Of a DNA stretch of 64,000 nucleotides, positions 22,041 to 34,345 are shown in pieces (position 1 is the stretch's first letter; every line of letters begins with the position of its first letter). Under the pieces are notes generated by a model. That model saw only the letters and a list, made by a program, of their open reading frames with translations, made no database searches and was not told the origin of the DNA. The stretch is taken from positions 16,733,094 to 16,797,093 of the forward strand of contig JAJEKV010000025.1 in assembly GCA_021234155.1 (NCBI GenBank). Direction: 5' to 3'. This DNA is from Isoetes taiwanensis (Eukaryota > Streptophyta > Lycopodiopsida > Isoetales > Isoetaceae). Position numbers and translations under genes: made by a program.

Positions 22041-25000
22041 ATGTCGGATGTCCTTATCTCGTATCGTAGTTTTGACAGCACAATATTTTCGATCAAAAGA
22101 GAGCTTGAGAATAAGCACTGTGTAGTCAATCTCAAAGAATATGGCAGTCAAGAGTCAGGTCCTTCGTGGGAAAATTCAAAATTGCACGTAGCAATTATCT
22201 CTGATGACGACGAGGTGTTCCTCAACGAAATGTCCCTTGTGTTGAAAGACAAGACAAAAAGCTTTGTTCCAGTTTTCTACAAAGGTCTTCAGTGTAAACG
22301 AAATCCCAAATTTAAGGAGATGGTGGATAGATGGGACGAGATCTCTGGGAGATTTCAAATGAACACATTCAAGGGGTAAGCACGGTTTGGCTTTTTGTAG
22401 TACTGTCTTCACAGCTTTCATAAACTCTCCTTAGCTAATCAAAAGATGAACATAAAGCACTCTCTGCTCTTGTTCCAGTCTAGTTAAGCACTAGGAATCA
22501 TCTGCCCCTTACTTCTCACTTCTAACAATTTATTTGCTTTAAATCCTGATATTAGAAATGAAGACGATGTGCTCGAACTGGCAAAAGTAGTAGTCGGTCT
22601 ACTTGTTGAGCAATTATTCTACGGTTTGCTTCATTTTCAGAAGGAAATCAGGATCCATTATCATCAATGCAATGTTCTAGTGCAAAAATTGTTGGCTGCA
22701 GAGGCCATTCTTACACATATTATAAACAGCTATTTTGAGCAGGTCAACTTTGCCGTCTTTAAACATGTACTGGTGGTGTCAGAGCATGGTAAAGTTTTAT
22801 TGCACTCCTGCACGAGCGCTCACTGGCTTACTACTGCACTGTTTAGGCAAGAAAATGTGGAGGAATATCAAGCAGTCATCACTGAATTGGAAGACTATTG
22901 TGTATTGCTAGTTGCTATTGTTCCTCATACTGTCAATGACCCCCGCCTCAAAGAATTTCAGGACTCACTCCTAAGCAGGCCAATCCCTAGTCTGAAATTA
23001 TGTGCTGAAAGGGACCAGAAATGCTTTGCAGATGATTTGGCACATTGCAAAGCGCAAGATAATGAGTTGCCCTTGATCCAATTTCTATTAAACAGGCTCT
23101 ATGGTAATGAAGCAGAAGTTCATAGAGATCTACAGGTGGCATCCAGGAACCGAGAAATGCTTGGAGAAGGTTCCTATGGTAAGGTCCATCAATGTAAGTG
23201 GAACGGAGTTACACTAGCCGTGAAACGCTCTAATGCCCTCTTGACAAAGGAAATGAAACTTATGAAAGCATCGAGACATCCTAATGTCGTGTCTCTAGTT
23301 GCTTCCTATGATGAGCATTCCATTGCTATGGAGCGTTTGAAGCCATTTAAGCCCTTTATGAGCCAACCAAAACTTCCATTAAATACACGAATTGATATAA
23401 TGTTGCAGATTGCAAGGGTTATGCGTTGGTTACATGAGCAGGATATAATCTATCGCGACTTGAAACCTGATAACATTCTTATAAACTGTGATGATCTAAG
23501 GTGTAAGCATATCCATGTCAAACTTGGTGATTTTGGAACTGCAAAGGACAAATTCTCCACCTCCGCAACATTAGGTCAAACTAAAGGCGTAGGGACATTC
23601 TGGTATATGGCACCAGAAGTTGTGAGCTCTACCAATAGAAATGATGGTTTCCAGTACAGTCGAAAAGCTGATGTTTTCAGTTATGGAAAAACATGTTACA
23701 ATATATTAGCAGGGTCTAAAGGGATAGTGAATGACTTGGAGCCTTTTGATTATGTTCCTAAATGCCTAGCCTCATACTTAAAAACATGCATCGCAGAATC
23801 TGAGGAAGCACGACCACACTTTAAACACATTTGTGAGGTGCTACAACTGATGAAAAAGGCAGATTTCCTTGGGATTACTACAGATGTAGACCGAGCCTTC
23901 GCAAAATATTCTGCTGGAAATTTTTCCATCGACAATGACCCTGAGTTTAAAAACCTTTCCCCCCTTGAAATGAATATTGTATGTGGTGCAGCACGAGCAA
24001 TGGTGAAAGGGGACAACGGAGTAGAAGAGTCTGCAGCAGAAGAGTTTGGAACAAGTTCTAATCAACGCATAAAAGAGTTGAAAGGATGGCTGGTTGTGGA
24101 CAAATCCTTGACGCCTAAGCTATTTGACAAAATAGAAAAATCTAAATTGCTGGTAAGTAACTTGGTGCACATCTTTTTAGCATTTTTTACCAGTGTGTTG
24201 ACACTTACTCTATCAGGATGGCATGGAATTCTTGTTAAAATCAATTAAGCATGGGAAGTACGTTTCGGTCAATGAAAGTCAGCATCTAATAGTGAATAAA
24301 GTTCTTGAATCTGATGCACAGAAATTTAAGGTAATAAATGAAAATATTTTCTGGTTTATATATTTTATCAATCTCGGGCCCTTCTATGTTGCAGCTATGG
24401 CGTTGTGCAAAAGATAGATTTCACATTCGGGTATCCAAATTTCTCAATTCTTGGGAGCTGGATGTGCCAAAGGTTGAGGGACAATGGATACGTGTTGGTG
24501 AAACATACGATATCATTATGGACCCAAAAGGGGCAGAAGCAGAAACAATACGAGTTCGCATTAAGACATTGGCAACAAACCGTTTTTTGCAGGTACTTAG
24601 CTTCTCTATTGTATCAGGTGTATCTTCTACAACTTTTAAGAGGATGTGTGGCCTATGAATATAGGTAGATGATGCCGACAGTCTTGTCAAATGCATTAAC
24701 TACGTGGAACCAGGATGGAATGACAATGATTCCAGTGTTTTCGAGATGCACATACTGAAGAGACTTGGGGGAGAATATCAACTTGTTAATGGCATTAATA
24801 ATCACAATGCAGCATCTACCTTGATGCAGGTCTATCTCGGAATTAGTCAGGCTTTCTTATTAATTTTTCGTGACATATATTTCTCTGCTTAATGTCAATC
24901 AGGCACATTGGAACAGTTACTACACAGAAATGGACTTCAGACACTGGGCCAAACAAGAACACGTTAGGATACTTCAGATCCCAGTAGGATGGTGGATGAA

Positions 25001-25523
25001 AGACTCTCCAGCTCCTTTTGTAGAAGGATCTGTGCAATTTCTTGATAGAGCCTTTGCTTGGGCCAAGTAAGGTCTTTGTTATTTTTATTCTTTAGTAATT
25101 CTTGTGCAGCGTAACTTATATCATCCTTGGTATTTAGCCAATACGAGATGAAAATTATCCTTAGCCTTCAAGCTAGTTCAGGATATCGAGATGGAGACGA
25201 CGGTCCTGATATAATTATGAGAAACGCTCACATGATTGATTATAACTTTCACTTTGTTCCAATAAATACCGACATCAGGCCATTGCAATTTCTTGGTTAT
25301 AGTCATGGAGTTGGTCCACGAGCTCATACGCTAGATACCATGAACTTCCTTGCCAAAAGGTTATTTTTTCTATATCCAATGACAAAAGATGATCTTTATA
25401 ACTGCTATTGGTTATATTACAGGTATGGGAAGAATTCTGCACTATTAAGGATGCAATTAGTCCCGGGTTTACCAAATGAAGAAGGATATGAGGAGTTGGA
25501 GTTTCGGATTGCAAGCAGAACTG
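22041..25523 (+). CDS. TIR - protein kinase - GH5 glucanase-like fusion, 3'-truncated
   Basis: Eight inferred exons with GT-AG introns join in one frame: 22041-22375, 22556-24152, 24217-24330, 24395-24592, 24665-24829, 24903-25066, 25138-25359, 25423-25523 (about 965 codons). Residues 1-111 form a TIR domain (DVLISYRS, VAIISDDDEVFLNEM, FVPVFYKG). Next is a helical region of unknown type (about 112-320). A protein kinase domain follows (about 375-610): GEGSYG loop, AVK lysine, YRDLKPDN (Tyr for His of HRD), DFG, and GTFWYMAPE. Exon 2 then runs straight into the start of a plant GH5 exo-1,3-beta-glucosidase (LKGWLVV..SLTPKLFD). Exons 3-5 give its fascin-like domain and exons 6-8 the first barrel strands (IPVGWWM). 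The catalytic NEP is VPG and the rest of GH5 is missing. Start chosen at the ATG directly before the TIR. Family matches are from memory; transcription is unproven. Confidence 0.75.
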
Positions 25524-27454
25524 GTAAAACAATTCTCCCTTTTAAAACCGTCAATCTCTACTTTATAGGTTACATTCATAACAGTAGAAGTCTCCCCTTT
25601 ACCCTTTTTTTATTTTTTCTGTTTTTTTTTTTGAGGGAAACAAGAAATTATAATATCTGATAATCTGATAAGTACGGATAGAGGATACTTCCAAATATCA
25701 GTGAATAAAATTTATAAGTGGTACTTGAAAATCGACGGATAGTTGATGTGTGGAAAACCTGCCCTAAGTCATTGTAGGTTGGAGGGGTGACTTATGTCTA
25801 GACATGGAAGATGGTTAGGCTCACAGGCTTAGGCTTGTGGGGTGGGAAGCTATACCTAAAGAAACGCAGCTGGCCAGCGTTTTTTTTTTTTATACAACTT
25901 GTAATGGAGGAGAGGAAACCATATAACAACCTATAAACCACAATTCTATCATGAAATTGAAAACAGTAGACATGTATGACATTTAAACATCTAAATTGTT
26001 CAACTTTGTCAATTGAAGGCCACAAATTGTTGAAGAAGATACTATTTGAAGGCCTTAAATATGTCATCGTGAATTGTGGGTTATGTAGGTCATCATACCA
26101 TGTGGCATCATTGTAATCATGAGGGACTTAAAGATCTAGAGGATTATGAAGTTAAGTTTTGAAAGAAGTTCGATAAACTACTACCTAGGAAAACAAGGAT
26201 ATGAAGGCATGAAATTGTGACACGCTCGTATATGAGTGAGTAGAGAGTCAAATATCCACGTTTGGTAACACCTCTAAATACTTGAAACATGTCCACGAGA
26301 TGAAGTGAAGAGTGAATTTTGTCCAACGCTATCAACTGATCTATTGCAAACGTGGGTGCACACTAAATCGTCGAGGTATCCCTTCATCTATTGCATCCCT
26401 CCATCCTCTTCCTAGGGTTATCAAAAATTTGTCTTCAAAAACCAAGTGGCAGTAAAAGAATTATAAGCTCTAAGACAAGCTACGGGGAAGACACTTTACC
26501 ACAACACAATCTTATCACATTTCTTACTATTTTTTGAATTCAAAAATTAGAAGTCGAGATCGGTATAGATCACCTAAGCCAAGCTCTGGGGACCAAGTTA
26601 TTACATTTTAATATTTCCAAACAGGTTCAAAAAGGCTAGTAACTAGTTTTGCTACTTTGATTAGTCAAAGACCCCTCTATATGTATACGATTGAGGTAAC
26701 ATATACAATTATATGTTATAGCTACCTTATATTCCCACAGTTTAGTTTGTCTCTGCAATACAATCCTCAACAAATTTCACTTTGGCAAATATCTCGTGCC
26801 ACCATGTGGTGATGAAAATTTCCAAAATTATTAAAAGATCTTGCCTTTGAGGGAAAGAAAAAAAAGGGAAAAAAAAATTATTAAAAGATTAACAAAAAAT
26901 AGTATCTCTTATCTGCTTTGAAACATTCCTTAACTTGGGAGTTCTTATGGGATTTGTGGTGCTGTCTATGAAAAAAGTTAGATTGCTGTTGTGATATGGA
27001 AGGAAAAAAAATTGATGTTGCTACCTTCGTATTACCTTTCGTCTGATGCTCCTCTTTTGCTTTTCTTCTAGAGCCAATATCATTACATCATATATTGTTA
27101 GACTTAATAGTTTAGTACAATCACACGCTGTCATGAAAGAAAATTAGACTTGTTAAGGAAAAGTTATAGCTCTTGGCCAATAAACTCAATTTTCTTACTT
27201 GGAAATATCTTCATATACACTATTATTTCATGGAACAACAGTTCCTTTTTGGTATGATTTGCGATTTGAACAGTCTAACTTACATGTAGTTTGCTAGGTT
27301 TTTGTTTGCTTATTCTTGTAAACTCTAAAGATTAATAGTATAGTTTGCTATAGTATAAAAACACCTTTTTAGAGCCTTAGTGAGATTGCCCCATCTGCTC
27401 AAATATAGGTTATATATGCATGACTACATGAATTTCACATTTTACCATTTTACC
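25524..27454. other. No gene seen downstream of the fusion gene
   Basis: The next expected GH5 exons (nucleophile Glu region, second half of barrel) are not found. If the last donor is not used, the frame runs on to a stop at about 25658. Pyrimidine-rich and poly-A/T runs occur at 25598-25632, 25881-25891 and 26858-26880. Confidence 0.45.
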
Positions 27455-28310
27455 ATAACAATGAAAAGTCAAATAAAAATGGTGAGATGACACCACATGC
27501 TGATAAAAATTTATCTCATAAAACATTTATCTAAAGCAATGGAGCAATGCTTATATTTTAGCATGACAATGAAAAGTCGTGATTATTTCTGAATAGCATT
27601 AGTGAGATGACCTTATATGCTGATACAAGATTTATCTAAAGCAATGGAGCGGTAGCAACCAGTAAATGTTGCAAATGCTAGAATTATGACATGGACTAAG
27701 TATGATCAATGGATCACTGATACTCAGGTCGCCACATTATTCTTCTTGTCCTAGGCCTGAGTATCAGTAACCCATTGATCATACTCGGTCCTTGTAATGA
27801 TTTTGGCACCTGTGACATTCATTACGAGTACCTTTCACAATGTTAAGCAAATTATCACCTTAAAAAAGGTAAGGTCATCTTAATCCTCTAAATAGGAAAC
27901 CCAATTTCTTCAAAAATTGATACAATCCTTTCTGTTGGATATCCACTAATCACAGCATTAAATAATGTTGTTGCCATGCCTATTCTTTCATGTGAAGAAT
28001 GACAAAAGATAATAATATTAAACTTTTATTATACTATAATAGAAATATGAATTCAACTTTTTTTAAGCGTGAAGAATAGTCATGTATATAATAGCAAGAA
28101 GCACATAGGGTCATCTCTCCATTGTTTATAATATTCACCCGTAATATAATATGTGAAAGCATAGAGGGCACTGCTTTATTGCTTTACATAACTTTTGCAT
28201 CAACATATGAGGTCATCTCACATTGCTGTTCAAAAATAATCACATGACTATTCATTGTCGTGAGCACTCCATTGCTTTAGATAAATTGTATATCAGCATA
28301 TGAATTTGGT
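27455..28310. repeat. Long imperfect inverted-repeat element
   Basis: The left side (27455-27665) holds two direct units with gtgagatgac, atgctgata and tatctaaagcaatggag. The right side (28105-28310) holds the same phrases in reverse complement (ctccattgctttagataaa, gaggtcatctcac, aatagtcatgtg). A second hairpin lies inside: ggactaagtatgatcaatgg at 27693 pairs with the sequence at 27755-27792. No ORF. It resembles a non-autonomous DNA transposon or foldback element. Confidence 0.6.
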
Positions 28311-30567
28311 AACCAAAGGATCAAGATGAGCTAAAGATATACATTTGAGATCTCCATCTTTGCTAGCATGATAAAGTTCAGATCATTTAAGCCCATGAAA
28401 TCTTTTTCATGTTACATCTTCCATGATCCTCTCAATTTTCTTTTAACTCAAAGTTCGAGAAACTAGTAAGCTTGAAGCCCCTACAAACTCTTATATCTAC
28501 ACAAAATTTATGAGCATAATAAAAAACAAATACATAAAAGGCCGCCCCAAGTTTGCTGGCCATTGTAATAAAGTGTTGCATTGTCAGGTACGTGTACTCA
28601 GGCTAGGAATGGCTAGACTCAATCTAAGCGCATTAGCCGCCCAAATCTCTAAAGGTCTGGAGTATAATGTAGAAGCTCAATTTTTTTTGCTGAAAATTAT
28701 ATAACTTCTTTGTCTTTCTGCTAGTAGGAGAGGGTATGAGAGAGGGAATAATCAATGCTAGATTTTACAAGGCTTAAAAACCTCCCTTCTCAAGCCCTCA
28801 CAATAATTCGTTCCATCTTAGCATCTACACCCTTTTGGTGTGATCATTTAGTCCGTTTGTTGCTATTGGGATTTGTAGGTTCACCAAATATTACATAATA
28901 TCAATAGAATGTAGTAATCCTGCATAATATAGAGAACGGGAGATATTTTTTTAAAGGCAAGATATATAATATATGAATTAGCAATAGGAAATTAGAAGGA
29001 ATAGCTTTTTAGTATTAGGAGGTTCCCATGAGCTACTGCTGCCTGAAGGCATCGGTTTTTATATGTACTGAACGCTTTGTTAGATCATATATATATATAA
29101 TTTACTTGACATGTACATAACTTAAATGTAAGCTACTCGCAAGAATGATAATGGCTTTGGATTCCAAATTGCTCTGAGATAATGCACGACTTTGGAGAAA
29201 TCATGGTGTTTATGATATCATCGGGTTAGAGCTAGTTATGATGAACTAGGCTCGTGGTTATTGTGGTTGACATCAGGTAATGTTACCCAAGTGCAGGTGC
29301 TATCATACTTTTATATGGTCCTCTGGTGATGAACATATGCTAGAAGGGTACTAGGTTTACCTCGCCTGATCTAGGACAACACCTGATCAGCCTTGGTGTC
29401 TGCTGAATTGGAAAGAATTGTAGATGTGTTAGCATGATTTGTAATTATTGGTTTACTACTATATTAATGTGCATTGCATCTAAAAGTTCAAAGTTTCTTG
29501 TTGCGTTTCTTTATAGGGTGTCATGTCTTTGGTGCGTAGAAACTCATTTGATCCCTATAATGTCCACTTAAGTTTTTTTATGACTAACTATTGATCATGT
29601 TACAAGCAGAGATACAATAGACTCTCGAGGGTAGTCGTGCTATGGAGAAGCGATGTTGAGTTATAGATCTCAGTTATGATCTTTGATGATGAATGGTCTT
29701 GAAAGCTGCTTTTCGAATTTGCATGTTTCTCCTTCAAATGGTTCTTTTTTATGTTTTGGTGTATATAGAAGAAGACTCAATTCTTTATTTGTTAATGGCA
29801 CTGATATTTACTTTTGCGCCATGTTCCCAGCCTTGTATTGATAGGATCAATACATCAATACAAGGCTGGAATCCACCATAAGGCTAATTAGATAGCCCGA
29901 TAACAGTTGGTGTTGGAGCCAAGATTGACCATAGGCAATGTTCTGAGGAACTCCCTTAGTGGCACGGGGTTGAGCGATTTCGAAAATATGTGGAGTGAAC
30001 ATAAGGCCTCCTATGTTATGGTTGATAATCTTGAATTTAGTTTAGGAGCTCTTACATCTCATACTAACTACAAGTGATATCATGATAGGCAATAGAGTGC
30101 TTGCATTAATCGTTTTACTTGTCAAGGATCAGATGGACATAAGTATGTTCTTGAAGGCATACATTTATCTTGCAATAGGCACCTATATATTGGAAGGCTT
30201 TAACATATAGAATATGTAGCACAACAATTGAAGGTTCCAGGGGCATTATATGGATATAAAAATGACAATTCTTGAAATCATAGACCATATATTCCTAAAA
30301 CCTTAGGCGAGATTCGATATTCTCTCAAAACCTTAAGCGAAGTCGTATTTCATATCTAAAATCATAGGCGCCCCCAATCATAAATGACTATAAGCGAAAG
30401 GAGAGGTGCCCAGACGTCCCAACATACGGTCTGGGCCATAGAATCGACAGATCCAATGGCTGTGGTAGTGCAGGGTGCACCTCGTTTAGAATATGTAACA
30501 CAACAACAGGGGATTCCAAGGAGATTTAAAAACACTAGCAAAAAGGTGCAACATGAGGCTTAGGCAA
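28311..30567. other. Gene-poor stretch with one exact short palindrome
   Basis: No supported gene. At 29827-29869, ccagccttgtattga and its exact reverse complement flank a 13-base loop, a 15-bp perfect hairpin. Confidence 0.45.
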
Positions 30568-30582
30568 GGCTTGGATTGACTT

Positions 30583-31380
30583 GAGTTAATGAAAGAACTG
30601 AGGCATAAAGTGGGAGATTATTTTCCACAGGTATCCACCAACAAGGGGCACTCAACTGATCACATGCAACAAGATCAATACAAAATAATGTTCGTACTGT
30701 CTCCCAAGACTCCAGCAAGCCTTTCAAAAAAGGGGAGGCATTAGGAAAAGGGCATAGCTAATAAAAGAGACTCCAAGGAAGAAGAGGTTTTAACGAAGCT
30801 TTCCCAAAAGGAACACAATGACCAAGTGATTGCTTCACCAACCGCACTCCAGTTGAGTCAACCATATCCTTAAGGATCCTCCAAATGAACTTAGAAATCA
30901 GAACTTACTCTGCAGATGGAAGTCTGTCATATCCAAACCACCTGCAAATTTTGGCCTAGTGCATTTGGACCATGCAACCTTGACCACAGCATGCTCCTCA
31001 TTCCCACCCCAAATAAAATTACGGACAATGGTAACAATCACCTGAAATTTTGACTGAGAAGCCAGAAGGGCAGAGGCCATATAGATGTGGGAATTACTTA
31101 AAACGTGCTTGGCAACAGTTATTCGCGCTAGTATTCCACCAAAACAAATGCTTTTGCAACCCTTCTATGATAATATCCCAAGCATCGGAGGTAGAAATAT
31201 GAATGCCCACAGGAATACCAAGAAGTTTAGTAGCCTTCCCATGAGAAAGCACCTTCCAAGGAAAATCAGCAACACAAGGAGGCACAACCCCATCAAGTGT
31301 CCATAATGCAAAACACTTAACAGTTGCTGCATGGTATGATTCTGGCCAGTTAGCGACTTGACAAATCTTTCAAACAAAAT
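30583..31380 (-). pseudogene. LINE reverse transcriptase C-terminal part (inverted segment)
   Basis: Minus-strand frames give TKLLGIPVGIHIS, then LFWWNTS, then VRNFIWGGNEEH and KVAWSKCTRP with FAGGLDM. This is the RT thumb/connection typical of plant L1-type ORF2. Further along, KQSLGHCVPFGKASLKPLL is readable with shifts. Several stops and frameshifts are present. Confidence 0.7.
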
Positions 31381-32217
31381 TCTTATTGTCTCGATGGGAC
31401 AGACCTATTTGGCAAAAGGTTGCTAGTACTCTGCCATTGGTTGCTCCAGAGGCTATCGAAGGGTGCATGTGGGTTTCCCACTAGAGTGTTCACGAGCATA
31501 GGCTTGTGAACTCTATGTATAGGCTGCTTGTCAATGACGATATCCTTCCGCCATCCACTAAGTGGTCCCTTCAGCTCTCACCTCCTAGTTGGAGACGTAT
31601 GTGGACTTGGGCTTGGGATAAACTACTCCTTCCTAAGGTGGTTGTGCTTTGGTGGCAGATTCTTCACAGATGCTCTCGAGTGAATGTGCTTGTCCACAGA
31701 TTTGATCCTTGAGTGTCAGCACTCTGCCCATTGTGCAAGCAAAGGGACGAGACCATTGAGCATTGTTTCTTTTTATGTGATCATCTCCAGCCTGTTTGGT
31801 CTTGGCTGCTTTCTCTTTTTCATGTGACATTGACAAGTCAGCAAGTGCTTCTGGCTATTTACCGGATACTTGGAATAAGGTGCAGAGTCAAGCATTTCAT
31901 TTGGCATCAGGATGGTTGTTGTGGTCCATCTGGAAGCGCAGAAGATTGTGTATCTTTTAGGGTTTGGATATTCCTCCTGTCGTAGTCCTTCAGGACGCAC
32001 AAGCTAGAATCGCTAAGGCCTACCATTGTTCTTCGCTTGCTCCTGCCAAGCGACAGTTGATATTTGAGTCCTATTTGAGTGTGTTGTCTTATGCATAGGC
32101 TGATGGTTCTATTCAGTGGATCATGATTATCCTCTGAAATTTTATTCCCGCCTCTGCATTTGTATCTGGCTTTTGGCTTGGTGTTTCAATAAAGTTTATC
32201 GTTTTTCAAAAAAAAAG
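31381..32217 (+). pseudogene. LINE ORF2 zf-RVT region and 3' end
   Basis: Frames 31506-31712 and 31713-31985 are contiguous and separated by one TGA. They give MWTWAWDKLLLPKVVVLWWQ, then CPLCKQRDETIEHCFFLC, the zinc-binding zf-RVT module at the end of plant LINE ORF2. The 3' UTR with an AATAAA signal and poly-A follows. It would continue the ORF downstream of the part found inverted at 30583-31380. Confidence 0.75.
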
Positions 32218-32409
32218 GGCTTGGATTGACTTCTGCAAAAATATAAAAAAGTAGTCACAGTCATTAGATATGTTTCTTTTGCTTTTAGAACTGAATTGAA
32301 TCAAAAGGCTTGGCAGTTTTAGGCTTGGATTCACTTCTGTAAGAGTGTTAAAAAAGTAGTCACATTCATTAGATATGGTTTCTTATGCCTTTAGAACTGA
32401 ATTGAATCA
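32218..32409. repeat. Imperfect tandem duplication, about 106-bp period
   Basis: ggcttggattgacttctg...agtagtcacagtcattagatatg...gaactgaattgaatca (32218-32303) recurs at about 32323-32409 with few changes. Its first bases are the LINE target-site duplicate. Confidence 0.7.
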
Positions 32410-33889
32410 TTTAATACGGCAATGCAAAGTACCAAAATCATAAAAATGTGAAAGCAATGTGGAGTGTTAACGTTATATAGCATTGTTATAAAAGATGTAC
32501 CATTTAGTAAAAGTCCTTATTCTAGCATGATACATGTTCAAATACTAAGGAGCTGAATATTGAGCAAGCTAATATGTTGAGTTACGTTGCTTTACGCAAC
32601 TTAATATGGCAAGAACATACAAAGTAAATGATTTTGCAGAAATATTAAGGCAGTCTAACTTTAGGAGCACAAATATTAAGGCAATTAACGACATGGTATA
32701 ATGCTCAATACATAGGTTTAATGATTCATTCGCCGTGATAACCTTGTTTAAGGCAAAAATATTCTAGATTGGTAGAGAACTTGCAAATTTAAGGATGGAA
32801 TCTAAGTTGAAATTATGGTCAAAATTATTTTAAGCTGGTAATAGGGGTCTTAGAAATATTTTTTAAACTTGCATTCCTATTCTTTGACAGCAAATGCCAT
32901 GTGAGGTGAATTGTGCTCCGTAAATGTGAGGACAAGGTTAATGAAAACGAAAGTAGATGAGCTAAGGTGGTATAGCAGTTGAAAAAGGCACTATTGTTAA
33001 GAAGAGAAATGAATGCGCCTAATAGTTGCTAAATGCCAATGAATGTTCCTCATTGCTGATGTCAATAAGTCTTCAAACCACATCAAAATTTTTTGAATAA
33101 GCACCAATAAGCCTTGTTGCAAAAGACACATTGTTTAGAGCCTGCATGATTCGAAAACATTAGGAACTCATAATCAATTTTCCATAAAAATAAATGTTCC
33201 ATGTTGAATGTAAAGCAACAAGCTTGAAAAAACTTATACTTGAAGCTGAAGGAACTGATGCATGCCAATATATTTCCACTATATAGAAATGGGTCATGCT
33301 TTTCTCCGCAGAACACTGAGTTTTCCTTTCTAGATTGTAAGGACCAAGTTACTATTGCCTTTCTTGAATCTCTTACTTAGGGGACTAGCAAACATTTTCC
33401 TATGGAGCATTTCATGGAGCTCGTAACATAACAAGATTAGAATAATCGTCGGCTAAATATAGAACGAATTGCAATCTAGGCTTTAATTATATATTATCCT
33501 TAATTCGAAATATGCATAGATACATTTTAGAAAGTTTTTAAGGCAGGTGCTAAATTACTCCAATATAGTTTTATATTCTTGAAGGCTTGAAAATACGACC
33601 GAGTTGCCCCCACTTTGCTTGGGGTTACCAGGTGCCCCTTTTGCCCTTTTTAATTTTTAGTGCTTTGTATTTTGTTCCCAATGGTTCTTATAGTTTCTTT
33701 TGGGTGTTTATTGCTTTTGTAGGGTCTACACCTTTGTTTAGATTTGCCTTGCTCTGCAGTTCATCTGGTGCATTCTTCTTGAATCTTTTAGCCATTTTTT
33801 TAGTTAGTTTTGCCTCTTTATGGGCAACCCTATTTGCTTACTCATTCCTATTCGCCCCAACACCTTGTTATTGCAAATTCATATTTCGT
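32410..33889. other. No gene seen
   Basis: AT-rich. A frame at 33587-33925 gives a hydrophobic peptide, but its composition follows T-rich DNA and it shows no motif. Confidence 0.35.
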
Positions 33890-34345
33890 AGTGATGGACC
33901 ACCCTCTTCATCACATCGGCCTTGATTTTGGGTGAATGCTTCTTGGTAAGCTTGTTGAAGTAATCAACTGTAAGCTTGGCTATTTCTTACCTGCGTCTCA
34001 TGCTCAGATCTTCCCGTTCAACCGCTGCTTTTTTCATCTTATTCCATAATCTGGCATCTCTGTTTCTCTTGCATCCAATTTCTTGGAAACTGCAGAGGAA
34101 ACTATATCTTCACGCGATATCTCCTGTGTTTCAGTGAGATCCAACAAATCTTGAGCAGTGTATTGGAATTCATCGAGCCAAAAATCCAATGCTAAATGTG
34201 TGATTGCCTTCAGGCCGGTATCAGGGAGCGCCATAAATTTCTTGACAGAGGGAGAATAAGTAAATTGGGGGGAGAATTTGCCCGAGCTATGAGCTGAAGT
34301 AGTTCGGGGATCGAATTTGCAACGTACAACCACTCGCGCAAAAAT
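33890..34345 (-). pseudogene. Unrecognised coding-like relic
   Basis: The minus strand has an open 99-codon stretch (34333-34034) and, in a neighbouring frame, RNRDARLWNKMKKAAVERED. After a TAA this second frame continues as VDYFNKLTKKHSPKIKADVM to a stop near 33890. The charged, helical character and the long agreement of frames suggest former coding sequence. I cannot name the family. One stop and at least one frameshift separate the parts; alternatively some breaks are short introns (a donor-like caggtaag lies at the TAA). Confidence 0.35.

Larger units (their letters stand above)
30568..32232. mobile_element. L1-like LINE insertion with TSD and internal inversion
   Basis: The 15-base sequence ggcttggattgactt occurs at 30568-30582 and again at 32218-32232, as a target-site duplication. 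The insert ends on the right with aataaag and a poly-A run (about 32208-32216). The right half (31381-32217) is plus-strand LINE 3' sequence. The left half (30583-31380) is more upstream LINE RT sequence in minus orientation. A 5' part that is inverted relative to the 3' part is the known outcome of twin priming in L1 retrotransposition. Both parts are truncated and broken. Confidence 0.8.

Noticed and set aside
33587-33925. Hydrophobic 112-codon frame that could look like a membrane protein
   Set aside because: T-rich DNA gives Phe/Leu-rich peptides by chance; no homology and no gene context.
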